Under the pieces are notes generated by a model that saw nothing but the letters and a program-made list of their open reading frames with translations, ran no database searches and was not told the DNA's origin. The position numbers were made by a program, and so were the translations under genes. This document shows, one piece after another, positions 25,186 to 33,386 of a stretch of 58,068 bases of DNA. Every line of letters starts with the position of its first letter. The first letter of the stretch is position 1. Source of the DNA: Deltaproteobacteria bacterium (GTDB taxonomy: Bacteria; Desulfobacterota; Syntrophia; Syntrophales; UBA2210); NCBI GenBank assembly GCA_016933965.1, contig JAFGTS010000031.1, forward strand, positions 1-58,068. Direction: 5' to 3'.

Positions 25186-26331
25186 GTGGACATGCGCTTC
25201 AGCGAGGAACAGGAGAAACTCAGAAAAAAGGTACGTGACTTTGTGGAACGCGAAATGCCGCGTGACCTGGTACGAGAGCTTGACGAAAAGGACGAGTATC
25301 CCCATGAATTGCTCGGCAAGCTCGTCGATCTTGATCTTGCCCGGGTCAACATTCCGGAAGAGTACGGCGGCACCGGCGGCGACATTATCGACCTGATGAT
25401 CATATTTGAGGAACTGGGAAGGCGGTTTCCGACACTGACCTGGGCCTTCGGTAATATAGTCCTCTATGGAAATGAGATCATAGGAGTGAACGGCAGTGCG
25501 GCCCAGAAACGGGAATACCTGCCGCGGCTCGGCAGGGGGGAGATAAAATTCTGCTTTGCACTGACCGAACCGAATGCAGGCTCTGACGCGGCGAGCATCA
25601 GTACCCGCGGGATTCCCGATGGAGACGGATATGTCGTAACGGGTAACAAGATGTTCATATCAGGAGCGGGGGTTTCGGATTACGCCGTCACCTTTGCCCG
25701 CACGGATCAGCCGAAGTATGCCGGGATAACGGCCTTTATCGTGGACACCGGGCTGGAAGGATACCAAGCCAGGTCTCTTGAGAAGATCGGTATGCATGGC
25801 TCGAATACCTGTGAGGTGACCTACGATAATGTACGTGTCAGATCGGTAGATATCCTGGGCGGGCCCGAATACCTCAACAAAGGATGGTTCCAGGAGATGA
25901 AACTTCTCAACCAGGAACGGCTGAATCTGTCGGCCGTCGCGCTCGGGATTGCCGAGGCCGCCCTCGAGGATGCTCTGGAATATGCCCGTGATATGATTCC
26001 GGGAACTAACAGGAAAAACATCCAGCAGAGCATGCAGCACCAGCTCGCCGATATGGCCACGAACGTCGAAGCCATCCGCTGGCTCATTTATGCCGCTGCG
26101 TGGAAGGAAACGCAGCACATGCAGCCTGTTATGGAAACGTCCATGTCGAAATACTTTTCGGCGGAGACCACGAAAAAGATCGTTCTCCAGGGACTTGATA
26201 TCCTGGGGCGGGAGGCGTCTCTGATGAGACGTGACATGCAGCGATACCTGAGAGATATCATGATCTACTCCATCGGCGGCGGTACATCCCAGATACAGAA
26301 GAACATCATTGCCAAGACCCTGAACGTTTGA
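25186..26331 (+). CDS. Acyl-CoA dehydrogenase, subunit 1 of a likely pair
   Basis: This 381-residue flavoprotein has the acyl-CoA dehydrogenase layout. It begins (GTG) VDMRFSEEQEKLRKK; the GTG at 25186 is 9 bases from AGGAG. The substrate/FAD motif ALTEPNAGSDAA (125-136) is intact. The usual C-terminal catalytic Glu is replaced by Gly365 (IGGGTSQIQ). A Glu244 in NQERLNL aligns with the isovaleryl-CoA/long-chain dehydrogenase base, so activity is still possible. The second dehydrogenase starts 75 bases downstream. Together they may form a heteromer like ChsE1-ChsE2. Confidence 0.92.
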   Translation: MDMRFSEEQEKLRKKVRDFVEREMPRDLVRELDEKDEYPHELLGKLVDLDLARVNIPEEYGGTGGDIIDLMIIFEELGRRFPTLTWAFGNIVLYGNEIIGVNGSAAQKREYLPRLGRGEIKFCFALTEPNAGSDAASISTRGIPDGDGYVVTGNKMFISGAGVSDYAVTFARTDQPKYAGITAFIVDTGLEGYQARSLEKIGMHGSNTCEVTYDNVRVRSVDILGGPEYLNKGWFQEMKLLNQERLNLSAVALGIAEAALEDALEYARDMIPGTNRKNIQQSMQHQLADMATNVEAIRWLIYAAAWKETQHMQPVMETSMSKYFSAETTKKIVLQGLDILGREASLMRRDMQRYLRDIMIYSIGGGTSQIQKNIIAKTLNV

Positions 26332-26406
26332 CCGGGACGGTGCGCTGGTTCATGAACTGCCGGCAGGCCTTCATGATCGGGAGAGGATCTTTCAAAGGAG
26401 CCGATA

Positions 26407-27561
26407 ATGGATTTTTCGTTAAGTGATGAACAGCGGTTTATCAGAGATACGATAGAGAAATTTCTGGCCCGTGAGTGCGGCCGCGAGGTCGTCAAGAAAC
26501 TTGACGAGGAGCGGAGGTTTCCGACGGACCTCTACCGGACCGTCGCGGGGATGGGGTTTTGCGGGCTTACCATTCCGGAAGAGTATGGCGGCGGAGGGCC
26601 GAACGTTCTGGGAGCGGCACTGGTGACCGAAGAGCTGGCGACGGTTTCTCCCGTGCTGGCAGGTGCCTTTTCTGCGGCGGCGTTTCGTGGAGGACTCACG
26701 CTGTCGACGCTGGGCAGCGATGCGCAAAAGAAAGCGCTTCTTCCGAAGCTCGCCGAAGGTGCCCATCTCTTTTCCTTCGCCGTTGAGGAACCGGGATTGA
26801 CCGGGGGGGCGGGGCCTTTCCGGACGCAAGCGGAACGGCGTGATGAAGTGTTCGTTGTCAGTGGCGTCAAGTCGTGCGCCGGCCTTGCGGACCATGCCGA
26901 TTACCTGATCGTACCCGTATCGACGGAGGCCATCGATGGGGACGAGAACAGCGTGACAATCTTTCTCGTTCAGACCGGTTCCGGCAATATCCGGATAACG
27001 CCCGCGGAAACCGTTGGATTCGTGAGCGGGTCGTTCTGCGATGTCGTTTTTGATGATCTCGTCCTCACCAGGGAAGACATACTGGGCGGGGGTGAGCATA
27101 TCGGCCGGGGGCGGGTTCAAATGGAAGGGATCGCCGCGTGCGCTAACCTCGAAATCGCCGCCATAGCCCGCGGGATAATGAAAGGCTGCTATGAATACGC
27201 CCTGAATTATGCTAAGGAACGGGAGCAGTTCGGTCAGGCTATCATGCGGTTCGGTGGCGTTCAGGACATGCTGGTGGAAATGGCCGTTTCCGTCCGGGTG
27301 GCCGGTGACCTTCTTTATCGTGCCTGCTGGTGTGCCGACAGGGGGGACCCCTATCTGGAAGAATCGACCATGGCCCGGCTCCGGGCATGCCGGGATGTCC
27401 GGCAGGCCGCCATGGACTGTATGCAGGTTCTGGGAGGGTACGGGTATGCAAACGAGTACGATGCCCAGCGGTATCTTCGTGACTCCCTGGTGATGCTGGA
27501 GGGTACCCCTGGTACAGGCGTGCTGAAGGATACCCTGGCCGACTGCCTGTGGGCATATTGA
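26407..27561 (+). CDS. Acyl-CoA dehydrogenase, subunit 2 of a likely pair
   Basis: This 384-residue dehydrogenase begins MDFSLSDEQRFIRDTIEKF and has the YAKEREQFGQAI and GGYGYANEYDAQRYLRD family blocks. It keeps the C-terminal catalytic Glu365 (MLEGT), but the usual T-E-P-x-x-G-S-D motif is degraded to VEEPGLTGGAG (126-136), and the C-terminal IQ segment is altered (GTPGTGVLKD). This is the complement of what subunit 1 lacks, as expected for obligate heteromers. The ATG follows AAAGGAG. A TetR regulator follows by about 110 bases. Confidence 0.92.
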   Translation: MDFSLSDEQRFIRDTIEKFLARECGREVVKKLDEERRFPTDLYRTVAGMGFCGLTIPEEYGGGGPNVLGAALVTEELATVSPVLAGAFSAAAFRGGLTLSTLGSDAQKKALLPKLAEGAHLFSFAVEEPGLTGGAGPFRTQAERRDEVFVVSGVKSCAGLADHADYLIVPVSTEAIDGDENSVTIFLVQTGSGNIRITPAETVGFVSGSFCDVVFDDLVLTREDILGGGEHIGRGRVQMEGIAACANLEIAAIARGIMKGCYEYALNYAKEREQFGQAIMRFGGVQDMLVEMAVSVRVAGDLLYRACWCADRGDPYLEESTMARLRACRDVRQAAMDCMQVLGGYGYANEYDAQRYLRDSLVMLEGTPGTGVLKDTLADCLWAY

Positions 27562-27607
27562 TCCTGAGAATTTTCGTACACATGTTCGATCGAGGAGGGA
27601 ACCAGTC

Positions 27608-27673
27608 GTGGAATGGACGACGGGGGTCTTCCGGTGGAACGATCAGAATGGGAAGCGAACGAGGACGGGGTGA
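27608..27673 (+). CDS. Possible 21-codon leader ORF coupled to the TetR gene
   Basis: A GTG at 27608 lies 8 bases after GAGGAGGG (27592-27599) and opens a 21-codon frame. Its TGA (27671-27673) overlaps the ATG of the TetR gene at 27673 (TGATG). The peptide is short, basic at its C-terminus and unlike known proteins. The strong ribosome-binding site is better placed for this GTG than for the in-frame TetR ATG at 27613 (13 bases). Translational coupling is inferred. Confidence 0.4.
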   Translation: MEWTTGVFRWNDQNGKRTRTG

Positions 27674-28311
27674 TGGAAAAGAAGAAACAGAAGCAACCGA
27701 CCGATTTTCCCATGCTCAAGGAACAGGAAAGGGAAAACCGGAGAAATCTGATCATAGACGCGGCGGAGCGGGTGTTTTCCGCAAAGCCCTTTGAGCAGGT
27801 GACCATGCGCAATATCGCCATGGAAGTCGGCATTACTCCGACGGCCATCTATCGGTATTTCGCGGATAAGCAGGCGCTCTATGCCGAATCATATGTCAGA
27901 AGCAATAACCGGTTGCTCGAGAAGCTTGTCAAGGTGTTCGAACATTCCAGCGATCTCAATCTTGAAAAGATCGCCACCATTACCGTCGATCATTTTCTGG
28001 GAGAGGAACAGAACCTCAAAATGCGGGCTCATTTCATGATCGACGACATGCTGAACGATAACCTTCTGGGCAAGCTATCTGAGAACACAAAGTACTTCGT
28101 CGATACCATAGAGCAGCATTTCCGGAAGTTTAGCTCCGACCCGGAAGTAAGAATTCTGGCGCTGACCTTTTTCGCGGCACTGAACGGCGTCCTTTTGACC
28201 TATCGCAAGAGCCCGGGGAAAAGCCGTGCGGAGATCGTGAAGAACATCAGGAAAGAAGCCCAGATCGTGTCGGAAATATTTACCAAACGGCTGATGTCGG
28301 GAGGGTCGTGA
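27673..28311 (+). CDS. TetR/AcrR-family transcriptional regulator
   Basis: This 212-residue regulator has an N-terminal helix-turn-helix: NLIIDAAERVFSAKPFEQVT, then MRNIAMEVGITPTAIYRYF. A variable all-helical ligand domain follows. I chose the ATG at 27673, which overlaps the leader ORF stop; ATG 27613 would add 20 residues. TetR proteins in such clusters usually repress them and respond to CoA esters. The GTTA-type repeats at 16160-16170 and 18834-18870 are candidate operators, but this link is inferred. Confidence 0.9.
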   Translation: MEKKKQKQPTDFPMLKEQERENRRNLIIDAAERVFSAKPFEQVTMRNIAMEVGITPTAIYRYFADKQALYAESYVRSNNRLLEKLVKVFEHSSDLNLEKIATITVDHFLGEEQNLKMRAHFMIDDMLNDNLLGKLSENTKYFVDTIEQHFRKFSSDPEVRILALTFFAALNGVLLTYRKSPGKSRAEIVKNIRKEAQIVSEIFTKRLMSGGS

Positions 28312-28334
28312 GTGAATTCCGGGAGTAACGCTCC

Positions 28335-29072
28335 ATGAGTGATGAGCTTGACGGGAAAACGGTGCTGGTCACCGGTGCGGCAGGAGGGATCGGTAGTGCC
28401 GTCGCAGAAGGGCTTTGCGAGGCGGGAGCGCGGGTGTTCGCAGTCGACCTTCATACCCGAAAAGTGGGCGTCCCATCGCTGCGCGAGGAGTGCTGGAAAG
28501 AATATCAGGCCGATGTGAGTGATGCCGGGTCGGTTCAGGCAATGATCGAGGCCTGTGAGAAGCGTTTCGGACCGCCTGAAGTGCTCGTCAACGTGGCCGC
28601 CATCAGCAGGCCCTGTCAGGTTCAGGACATGCGCCTTGACCTGTGGCGACAGGTCATTACGATGAATCTTACCTCTGTTTTTCTCTGTTCCCGCGCGGTA
28701 CTGCCCGCCATGACCGAGGCGGGAGGGGGAAGCATCATCAATTTTTCCTCCGTGCTGGCCGATATCGGAGGAAAGGGAAGCGCTCATTACGCGGCCGCAA
28801 AGGCCGGTGTCGAAGCGTTTTCAAAATCACTTGCCCGTGAGGTAAGTGCTCTGGGAATCCGGGTTAATGTGATTTCTCCCGGCATGGTCGATACCCCGAT
28901 GCTTGCTCTGATGAGCGAGCAACAGAAAAAAGCGCTCGCCGGAAGAATCCCCCTGGGACGTATCGGAAGACCGGAAGACTTTGTGAAGCCCGTAATTCTT
29001 CTTGCCTCGGACGGCGCATCCTATATGACCGGTCAGGTGATCCGTGTGGATGGCGGCATGAACATGGCCTGA
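28335..29072 (+). CDS. SDR-family NAD(P)-dependent oxidoreductase
   Basis: This 245-residue short-chain dehydrogenase has TGAAGGIG (13-20), a Ser-Tyr-Lys set with YAAAK, and the C-terminal MTGQVIRVDGGMNMA. The NNAG motif reads NVAA. It lies 23 bases after the TetR stop and is the second SDR of the cluster; a hydroxyacyl-CoA or alcohol dehydrogenase role is likely. Which step it serves cannot be told from sequence. Confidence 0.88.
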   Translation: MSDELDGKTVLVTGAAGGIGSAVAEGLCEAGARVFAVDLHTRKVGVPSLREECWKEYQADVSDAGSVQAMIEACEKRFGPPEVLVNVAAISRPCQVQDMRLDLWRQVITMNLTSVFLCSRAVLPAMTEAGGGSIINFSSVLADIGGKGSAHYAAAKAGVEAFSKSLAREVSALGIRVNVISPGMVDTPMLALMSEQQKKALAGRIPLGRIGRPEDFVKPVILLASDGASYMTGQVIRVDGGMNMA

Positions 29073-29173
29073 TGCTGCCGTGGCGATGCCCTTTCATTCG
29101 AAGAAAGATCCCCGCCTTTGTTGAATCACAAATTGACTACCATAATGTTCCTTTTTGCTGTATAGAAGGCAGC

Positions 29174-30112
29174 ATGCCGAACGACCTGTACATGATGCGA
29201 GCCGTGAAGGTCAGCCTCGTCGCGAATGTCATTCTCTGCTGCATAAAACTGGTTGCGCTCATCATCGTCGGTTCCATTGCCATAGCGGCCGACCTGGGAA
29301 TATCCTGCGTCGCTCTCGCCGTTTCGATTGTCCTTTTCTATGCCGTGAAGATATCAAACAAGCCCGCTGATTTCCTGTATAACTATGGTTACGGAAGGAT
29401 CGAGAACGTGTGCGAGGTGATGGAAGGGATCGTCCTCATCGGTCTCGCCCTTGCCATGTCTTTTCAGGCGATCATGCATATCGTCAGGGTAGCGGAGGTA
29501 CAGGCCCCCATGGTCGGTCTTGCGAGTTGCCTCATCGGTGTAGGTATCAACTTCGGGGGGGCATATTACATACTGCAACAGGCACGGAAAAGCGGGTCTC
29601 CCGCACTGTACGCGGAAAGCATCCACTTCAGGATTGAAGGATTCATATCGGCGGCGATCGCCGTGGCGTTCATTCTGATAATGCTCACAACAGCCGCGGG
29701 ACTTGTCAAAGTGGTCCATTACATAGATCCCGTGACAACACTGTTCGTGAGTGCCGTGATCGCCGTGCCGTCCGCACGCCTCCTGAAGGAAGCCTTTACA
29801 AAGCTTCTCGATGCGTCCATAGAAGAGTCCAGACAGATCGAAGTGGTCAAAGTTCTTGCCAGGCATGTCGATAAATACTGCAACTTCAAAGATCTGAGGA
29901 CCAGATCGGCGGGGAGAGTCCAGTTTGTTGAAATGGACCTCATCATGCCGGAACACATGTCGTTGAGGGAGGGCCATCGGGTCATATCCGAGATCAAAGA
30001 AGATATTGAGTCACACCTGGGCGAATGTGATGTTACGATCAGAATACATCCCTGTGATAAAAATTGTTTTTATGCCAGGGAAGACAAGAATTGCCCATAC
30101 AGCAGCGAATGA
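29174..30112 (+). CDS. Cation diffusion facilitator (CDF)-like transporter with altered metal site
   Basis: This 312-residue protein has the six-helix CDF membrane domain (about 10-215) and a C-terminal cytoplasmic ferredoxin-like domain ending in a Cys-rich tail (CDKNCFYAREDKNC). In CDF exporters the metal site is D-x3-D in helix 2 and H-x3-D in helix 5. Here it reads Asp40-x3-Ser44 and His151-x3-Glu155, so the site is only partly conserved. Metal, if any, is unknown. ATG 29174 with AAGG upstream is preferred to an upstream start at 29072, which overlaps the SDR stop. Confidence 0.75.
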   Translation: MPNDLYMMRAVKVSLVANVILCCIKLVALIIVGSIAIAADLGISCVALAVSIVLFYAVKISNKPADFLYNYGYGRIENVCEVMEGIVLIGLALAMSFQAIMHIVRVAEVQAPMVGLASCLIGVGINFGGAYYILQQARKSGSPALYAESIHFRIEGFISAAIAVAFILIMLTTAAGLVKVVHYIDPVTTLFVSAVIAVPSARLLKEAFTKLLDASIEESRQIEVVKVLARHVDKYCNFKDLRTRSAGRVQFVEMDLIMPEHMSLREGHRVISEIKEDIESHLGECDVTIRIHPCDKNCFYAREDKNCPYSSE

Positions 30113-30141
30113 TCCGGGTGGCATTCAAGCGCTCTCTGTCG

Positions 30142-30159
30142 TTCCCGCGCAGGCGGGAA
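30142..30159. repeat. REP-like hairpin (TTCCCGC...GCGGGAA)
   Basis: TTCCCGC-GCAG-GCGGGAA followed by TCCAGG is a short palindromic element of the kind scattered through many proteobacterial genomes. It lies after the CDF gene. Confidence 0.6.
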
Positions 30160-30187
30160 TCCAGGCCGCATATTGGTAGAATCCTGG

Positions 30188-30262
30188 GGATTATGGATTA
30201 CGGATTACGGATTATGGATTACGAACCTTAATCCCCTAATCCTTTTAATCCTCCTAATCCCG
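30188..30262. repeat. Tandem 7-8 base micro-repeats
   Basis: Five ATTACGG/ATTATGG-like units are followed by four AATCC-centred units (AATCCCCT, AATCCTTTT, AATCCTCCT, AATCCCG). A matching array in opposite orientation lies at 36690-36712. Confidence 0.8.
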
Positions 30263-30271
30263 TTTTCTCAT

Positions 30272-31288
30272 TCAGATCCCCCATATTCCTTCCGCGGCGG
30301 TGCCGCACTTGACGCATGCCCCGTTTTTGATATTGATCCTGCCGATCCGGAATCCGTAGCGTTCGATAAGAAGATTGCCGCAATGATGGCAATATGTGTT
30401 TTCGCCTTCATCGCCCGGAACGTTTCCCGTGTATACGTATTTCAACCCGGCCTCGATACCGCAGCGCCGGGCGCGGTGAAGGGTTTCCACGGGAGTGGGA
30501 GGAATGTTCAGAAGCCTGTACTGGGGATGAAACCTGCTGATGTGCCATGGAGTCCCGTCCCCGAGAGAGTGGATGTAACGGGCTATATCCGCCAGCTCCT
30601 CATCGCTGTCGTTAAGTCCCGGAATAAGTAATGTGGTGATCTCAAGCCATATCCCGAGGTCCTTCATCCTGCGAAGGCTGTCAAGAACGGGTTGGAGCCT
30701 GGCGCCGCAGTACTTTTTGTAAAATTCATTGCTGAAAGATTTCAGATCGACGTTGGCGCCGTCAAGGTAGGGGGACAGCATGTCGAGCATGTCCGCCGTC
30801 ATATATCCATTGGTGACAAAGACGTTCCTGATGTCCTTGTCGTGAGCCATCTTCGCCGTATCGTAGGCCAGTTCAAAAAAAACGGTCGGCTCCGTATACG
30901 TATACGCGATCGTTTTCGAGCCGGATTGCAGGGCGTGTTCCACCAGGGTGGATGGTGTGCACTCCTTTCCCACGATACGGTTCTGGTCACGGGGCATCTG
31001 GGAGATGTCGCTGTTCTGGCAGAAGGTGCACTGAAAATTGCATCCCACGGTGGCGATCGAATACGATCTTGAGCCCGGTAGGATGTGAAAGAGCGGTTTC
31101 TTCTCAATGGGGTCCACATTCTCGGCGATGATGGTCCCGTATACGAGGGTGTACAAGGTGCCTTCTTCGTTCACCCTGACGCCGCAAATGCCCTTCTTGC
31201 CGGGGGCGATGACGCAGGTGTGTGCGCAGAGCACGCACCGGACTTTCCCATCCTCCAGCGTTTCATAAAGGAGCGCCTTCTTTTTCAC
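30272..31288 (-). CDS. amrS: AmmeMemoRadiSam-type radical SAM enzyme (AmrS-like)
   Basis: This 338-residue radical SAM protein has the cluster motif C83-x3-C87-x2-C90 (GCNFQCTFCQN). Extra cysteines lie near the N-terminus (C18, C21, C25, C35) and C-terminus (CHHCG, CVKCG). It matches the AmmeMemoRadiSam/PflA-like family, normally linked with AMMECR1- and Memo-domain proteins, which are absent here. The reaction is not settled. Its ATG overlaps the upstream methyltransferase stop by 4 bases, so the two are coupled. Confidence 0.85.
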   Translation of the reverse strand: MKKKALLYETLEDGKVRCVLCAHTCVIAPGKKGICGVRVNEEGTLYTLVYGTIIAENVDPIEKKPLFHILPGSRSYSIATVGCNFQCTFCQNSDISQMPRDQNRIVGKECTPSTLVEHALQSGSKTIAYTYTEPTVFFELAYDTAKMAHDKDIRNVFVTNGYMTADMLDMLSPYLDGANVDLKSFSNEFYKKYCGARLQPVLDSLRRMKDLGIWLEITTLLIPGLNDSDEELADIARYIHSLGDGTPWHISRFHPQYRLLNIPPTPVETLHRARRCGIEAGLKYVYTGNVPGDEGENTYCHHCGNLLIERYGFRIGRINIKNGACVKCGTAAEGIWGI

Positions 31289-32052
31289 TTTTCCACCTCC
31301 CGTACCGCTCCCGGCACCTGCTTTCGGGCCACCTTCAATTTACGGCCCCCGGTCAGGGGGTCCTGGAGCGTCATGTGGGTAAAATAGACGGGAAAGGAGA
31401 TCCCCATGAAAAGTCCGAAAGGGTTTTTCTTCCGGGGCATCCTGTCTTCCATGGCGGCGGCGCGAAGATACCAGGGGAGGGGAAAGTAAATGACGCTTCC
31501 CCACTCTATGGGCGCGTCGGCGAGGACGTCACGGATGAGCTTCCTTACAAAGAGGTAACTGTACAAGAGGGAACCGTCATGGAGGGGGACGCCGTCGATC
31601 TTTCTCCTTCTTCTCTGCGCGGCCGCAAGCGAATATCGATTAAGGACCTCCACGAAGACCCTGCCCCGGCAAACCCTGATCGCTTCACTGAGGGTGATGG
31701 CCGGCGACCTTGTTGATTCAAAACAACTGACCGTCACTATGTCGAATTCATTGTCCGAAAAAGGAAGGTCCTCGGGAGTTCCCAAACGGAGGTCCGCTCG
31801 TTCACCGAGTCGTTCCCGGGCTGCGGCAAGCATGTCTTTCGATGATTCGACACCGGTCACATCGCAGCCCAGCCGCCTGAAGTAGAGGAGGAGATGGCCC
31901 GTTTTGCAGCCGACATCAAGAAGCTGTTCATCTTCCCGGAGATCAAGAAGATCGGTTATCAGCTTCTTTCGCCGCCGGTCAACGTAGGTACCCACGGGCG
32001 AAGCACGCCACTCGTCGCAGGAGTGATAGGTATCCCCGTTGCTTCGTGCCAT
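31285..32052 (-). CDS. Class I SAM-dependent methyltransferase
   Basis: This 255-residue protein has SAM-binding motif I LLDVGCKTGHLL, motif II DVTGVESS, and LPFSDNEFDIVTVS typical of methyltransf_11. The substrate is unknown. I chose ATG 32052 because GAGGACGGG precedes it and it lies 14 bases after moaA; the longer frame would run into moaA. It overlaps the radical SAM gene by 4 bases, suggesting a shared pathway. Confidence 0.85.
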   Translation of the reverse strand: MARSNGDTYHSCDEWRASPVGTYVDRRRKKLITDLLDLREDEQLLDVGCKTGHLLLYFRRLGCDVTGVESSKDMLAAARERLGERADLRLGTPEDLPFSDNEFDIVTVSCFESTRSPAITLSEAIRVCRGRVFVEVLNRYSLAAAQRRRRKIDGVPLHDGSLLYSYLFVRKLIRDVLADAPIEWGSVIYFPLPWYLRAAAMEDRMPRKKNPFGLFMGISFPVYFTHMTLQDPLTGGRKLKVARKQVPGAVREVEK

Positions 32053-32066
32053 GATATATCCCGTCC

Positions 32067-33059
32067 TCACCCTCCTATGGCGGACATGCTGCGGACACAC
32101 TTCTTGCGGTTTACTTCGTAGCAGAACGTGGATGATCGCTGCGGCTTCGAGAGAATGGCGTTTCGGATCACCTTTTCGAGCTCGGCATCACTGCACCCGG
32201 CGCGCATGATTCCTTTCAGGTCGACCTCCTCATCGGAGAGAAGGCATGTTCGAAGGCTCCCATCGGCCGTCAGCCTGAGCCGGTTACAGGACTCACAGAA
32301 ACCATGACTGATGGCGCTGATAATGCCGATCTCCCCGACGGCACCCCGTATGCGGTAGACACGCGCCGGGCCCTCCGCCCCGTTTGTGTGCCCACTCACC
32401 GGTTCAAGGGTTTCCGTTTTCTGGATCGTCTGTATTATGACATTGTTCGAGATATATTCGAAATCATTTTTCAGGAACGCTGTGCCGATCGGCATGTACT
32501 CGATGAAGCGGATCTGAAAAGGATACTCAAAGGTCAGGCGGGCAAAATCCATTATCTCATCGTCGTTGAAACCCTTGATCGCCACCACGTTGATCTTGAT
32601 CGGCGCGTATCCGATCCGGTGAACCGCCAGGATCCCCCGGAGAACGCGGTCGAGGTCGCCCACGCGGGTAATGGTCCGGTAGCGTTCCGGTAACAGGGAA
32701 TCGAGACTGACATTGATCCGTCTTATTCCGGCATCGAACATGTCTTCCGCGAGCTCTTCGAGCAGGATCCCATTCGTCGTGAGACTGATATCACGAAGTT
32801 CCTCGATGCGCCCGAGTGAACGCAGGAATCCGACAATGTCCTTCCGAACAAGCGGTTCACCACCTGTGACGCGAACCTTGATTATTCCCAGACCGACGGA
32901 GATCCTGACGATACGGAGAATTTCCTCATAGCTGAGGATATCCTGGTGGCCGATCAGCGATACCCCTTCCTTGGGCATGCAGTACTGGCAGCGGAGATTG
33001 CACCGATCGGTGATGGAAACACGTAAGTAATTGATCTCCCTGTTGAATTTGTCTATCAT
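32067..33059 (-). CDS. moaA: GTP 3',8-cyclase MoaA
   Basis: This 330-residue radical SAM enzyme makes the first molybdopterin intermediate from GTP. The N-terminal cluster motif is DRCNLRCQYCMP. The C-terminal second cluster is CESCNRLRLTADGSLRTCLL. The protein ends in the conserved Gly-Gly tail (SAIGG). All hallmarks are present. No other moa genes are in the window. It heads a minus-strand operon with the methyltransferase and AmrS-like gene, and its leader holds a stable hairpin. Confidence 0.97.
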   Translation of the reverse strand: MIDKFNREINYLRVSITDRCNLRCQYCMPKEGVSLIGHQDILSYEEILRIVRISVGLGIIKVRVTGGEPLVRKDIVGFLRSLGRIEELRDISLTTNGILLEELAEDMFDAGIRRINVSLDSLLPERYRTITRVGDLDRVLRGILAVHRIGYAPIKINVVAIKGFNDDEIMDFARLTFEYPFQIRFIEYMPIGTAFLKNDFEYISNNVIIQTIQKTETLEPVSGHTNGAEGPARVYRIRGAVGEIGIISAISHGFCESCNRLRLTADGSLRTCLLSDEEVDLKGIMRAGCSDAELEKVIRNAILSKPQRSSTFCYEVNRKKCVRSMSAIGG

Positions 33060-33100
33060 GTGCGGCTGTATCCTTCCGTGAAGGGAGCTTCAATGGAAAC

Positions 33101-33134
33101 CCACTTCGATAGAGGGGGTTTCTATCATAAGTGG
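33101..33134 (-). ncRNA. Hairpin in the moaA 5' leader, unassigned
   Basis: CCACTT (33101-33106) pairs with AAGTGG (33129-33134) and GATAGA (33108-33113) with TCTATC (33121-33126), around a 7-base loop. It lies about 40-75 bases before the moaA ATG. I could not match it to the Moco riboswitch consensus. Confidence 0.4.
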
Positions 33135-33199
33135 CATAACTTAGCAAGCAGCCGAAAAGGGGGTGGCTGACAGCCAATGAACAAGTGCCATGAAACCCC

Positions 33200-33227
33200 T
33201 TGACAAATACCGTTGATGGTGTAATTT
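33200..33227 (+). promoter_or_regulatory. Promoter of the PilZ gene
   Basis: TTGACA (33200-33205), 16-base spacer, TAATTT (33222-33227). The -35 box is perfect. Confidence 0.6.
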
Positions 33228-33386
33228 CTGATACTTAATTGCTGTGGCGAAGGATCCTGATTCAACGAGTTGGTGTGAGTGGTCCATTACGGAAAGGAGC
33301 AGGGAGACGCAGCCGTGTTACTCCGCCGTGATGAGATTTTCACACGCTGGCGCGGAAGGATCGAGACAATAAGGGAGCCGGAGAAC

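Larger units (their letters stand above)
33060..33386. other. Divergent region between moaA and the PilZ gene
   Basis: This 327-base region holds the moaA leader hairpin, the PilZ promoter and a CAGCC/GGCTG stem near 33150-33170. It also contains alternative in-frame GTG starts for the PilZ gene (33279, 33315). No further gene is visible. Confidence 0.5.

Noticed and set aside
33060-33200. Moco or cyclic-di-GMP riboswitch before moaA or the PilZ gene
   Set aside because: Hairpins are present, but I could not match the conserved bases of either riboswitch.
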